From Streptosporangiaceae bacterium (GTDB lineage: Bacteria > Actinomycetota > Actinomycetes > Streptosporangiales > Streptosporangiaceae), in NCBI GenBank assembly GCA_030043395.1, contig JASHXW010000006.1:1-8017 (forward strand): a DNA stretch of 8,017 bases, read 5' to 3'. The notes beneath the pieces are model-generated. The model did not search any database. It was not told where the DNA came from and saw only the letters and a list, made by a program, of their open reading frames with translations. Shown here in pieces: positions 6,862 through 8,017 of the stretch. Within the stretch, counting starts at the first letter, position 1. Every line of letters begins with the position of its first letter. A program made the position numbers and the translations under genes.

Positions 6862-8017
6862 TCACAGGCTGACCAGCGTCCAGTGCGCGCCGCCATCGCG
6901 GGTGACGAAGACCTGGCCGACGGCACAGGAGCAGGGGTCCTGGGCCGGCTCGTGGACGATCCACGCCTCCTGGTCGGACACGTACACGATGTCGTTCCAG
7001 CCAAGCCCGCCGTCGGTCTCGTCGACCACCTGCGTCCAGCTCGTCTTTCCGGCGTGGCCGGTGAAGATGTAGGAGGCCGCGAATGAGGCCGAGACCGCCA
7101 GGTTTCCTGACGGTGATGCGGCCAGCTGCGGATAGTCTCCGCCTGGAGGCGGATCGCCAGCTGACGTGTCGCTCTTCCCGGCATTCTTCGAGAGATAGAC
7201 GGCCTTTTCCGTCTGCCCCATGCCGATGGCGTTCGCGCAGAGAAGGGCGACATCGCTGCTTGAAGTCGCGACTGCCTGGGTTAGCCCCAGGCCGACGCAC
7301 GGGTCATGCCGGGCGGCGAACTTGATGCCATTCGTGCTGGCATAGAACTTGTTCTCAAGGACAGTGCCGAGGTTGTTCGTAGCCGACCTGAGGGCGTAGA
7401 CCGTCTTGCCATGGACCGCGACGTCAGCACCGTTGTCAAACATCCCGGCCGGGAGCGCCCCGTCCACCGGAATCCGGATCCAGGCACCGGTGAGCGTTGC
7501 CGTCCGCCAGAAGGTGTAACCCTTCTGATTGCAATCTCCAGCCGCGGAGTGGTACGCGCACGGTGAGACTGCCGCGTAGACGCTGCTGGCGCTGGCGGCC
7601 AGGCTGACCACCTGCTTGCCTGTCGCTGGCATGGCGACTTTCTTCCAGGTCCGCCCGCCGTTGGTGGTGCGGTAAAGGTCGGGCCCGTACGCCCAGCCCA
7701 CCTGAGAGTTGGCGAAGCGGATCTCGCTGACTCCCTGCGTGGCAGTACCCCCAATGAGATACGTCTTGACTGCTCCGGTCAGGCTCCAGGTCTTGCCTCC
7801 GTTCGACGTGCCGACCACGTCGGCGCAGCCCGGCCCGGAAGAGGGGCCCGAGTCTGGTGACGAGCAGGCAACGCTGCCGAGCACCCAGCCGCGCTCCGGC
7901 GAGATCCAGGAAATGGAGTTCGCCCTGAATCCTTTCGGGACCTTGGCAGTCTGCGCGTCCGGCAGGACCCGAGCCAGAGTACGAGCTCCGGGCACGGCGG
8001 CCGCGCCTGCGACGCCT
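6862..8017 (-). CDS. Exported Asp-box/BNR-repeat beta-propeller protein (5' end outside window)
   Basis: The frame runs off the window edge, so the N-terminus is missing; about 384 residues are visible. The first ones (GVAGAAAVPGARTLA) look like the end of a signal peptide. Asp-box-like repeats recur along the chain; numbering from the GTG at 7995 they are TSNGGKTW (63-70), TTNGGRTW (110-117), a weaker STNGIKF (220-226), a degenerate LSKNAGKS (268-275) and TRDGGAHW (365-372). They are interleaved with phrases typical of propeller blades, such as ISWISPERGWVLG and IVYVSDQEAWIV. This is the pattern of BNR/sortilin/Ycf48-like six- or seven-bladed propellers, here probably a binding protein outside the cell. 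Several cysteines (44, 57, 146, 155, 233, 253, 355, 357) could form disulfides. Sialidase catalytic residues are not evident, so enzymatic activity should not be assumed. It directly precedes the S53 peptidase gene on the same strand. Confidence 0.85.
   Translation of the reverse strand, partial: GVAGAAAVPGARTLARVLPDAQTAKVPKGFRANSISWISPERGWVLGSVACSSPDSGPSSGPGCADVVGTSNGGKTWSLTGAVKTYLIGGTATQGVSEIRFANSQVGWAYGPDLYRTTNGGRTWKKVAMPATGKQVVSLAASASSVYAAVSPCAYHSAAGDCNQKGYTFWRTATLTGAWIRIPVDGALPAGMFDNGADVAVHGKTVYALRSATNNLGTVLENKFYASTNGIKFAARHDPCVGLGLTQAVATSSSDVALLCANAIGMGQTEKAVYLSKNAGKSDTSAGDPPPGGDYPQLAASPSGNLAVSASFAASYIFTGHAGKTSWTQVVDETDGGLGWNDIVYVSDQEAWIVHEPAQDPCSCAVGQVFVTRDGGAHWTLVSL

Noticed and set aside
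6801..7253. N-terminal extension of the S53 peptidase in the same frame
   Set aside because: It overlaps the propeller gene, reads as Arg/Ser/Pro-rich shadow sequence, and would place a clear signal peptide in mid-protein; the ATG at 6800 has its own ribosome binding site.

Overview
The window is GC-rich bacterial DNA with actinobacterial character: dense genes, GTG starts, GC-rich codon ends, a DUF5709-type acidic protein, and a beta-phosphoglucomutase/GH65 phosphorylase pair arranged as in mycobacteria (Rv3400/Rv3401). Alanine-, arginine- and proline-rich protein composition fits a soil actinomycete. An acid-type (S53) secreted protease weakly suggests an acidic habitat. I cannot name a genus. 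I see no mobile element, CRISPR array, tRNA or rRNA.

Layout. (1) Bases 1-414, plus strand: the last two membrane helices and tail of a DHA2-type MFS exporter, cut by the window edge. (2) Bases 450-4159, minus strand, read right to left: a zinc-less TraR/DksA-like protein, a 57-residue small protein, a HAD-family beta-phosphoglucomutase and a GH65 disaccharide phosphorylase. Gaps are 30 nt, 63 nt and a 4-nt overlap, so the four genes are plausibly one transcription unit. (3) Bases 4160-4485: a 326-nt divergent gap holding two dyads, with no RNA family I recognise. (4) Bases 4486-4950, plus strand: a lysine-free, very acidic DUF5709-like protein. (5) Bases 4962-8017, minus strand: a secreted Asp-box/BNR beta-propeller protein (5' end outside the window) followed 61 nt later by a secreted S53 (sedolisin) peptidase with a C-terminal PKD domain.

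How they work together. The phosphorylase would split an intracellular alpha-linked glucose disaccharide with phosphate into glucose and beta-glucose 1-phosphate. The HAD mutase would turn the latter into glucose 6-phosphate. The TraR/DksA-like protein and the small protein sit upstream and could link this unit to a general regulatory response, but that is inference. The propeller/protease pair looks like a separate export unit for extracellular protein degradation or surface binding.

The points most worth following are the 57-residue gene with its strong ribosome binding site, the cysteine-free finger of the TraR/DksA-like protein, and the protease's short propeptide and cysteine-rich insertion. 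None of these proves a new system; the window is mostly recognisable housekeeping and accessory metabolism.
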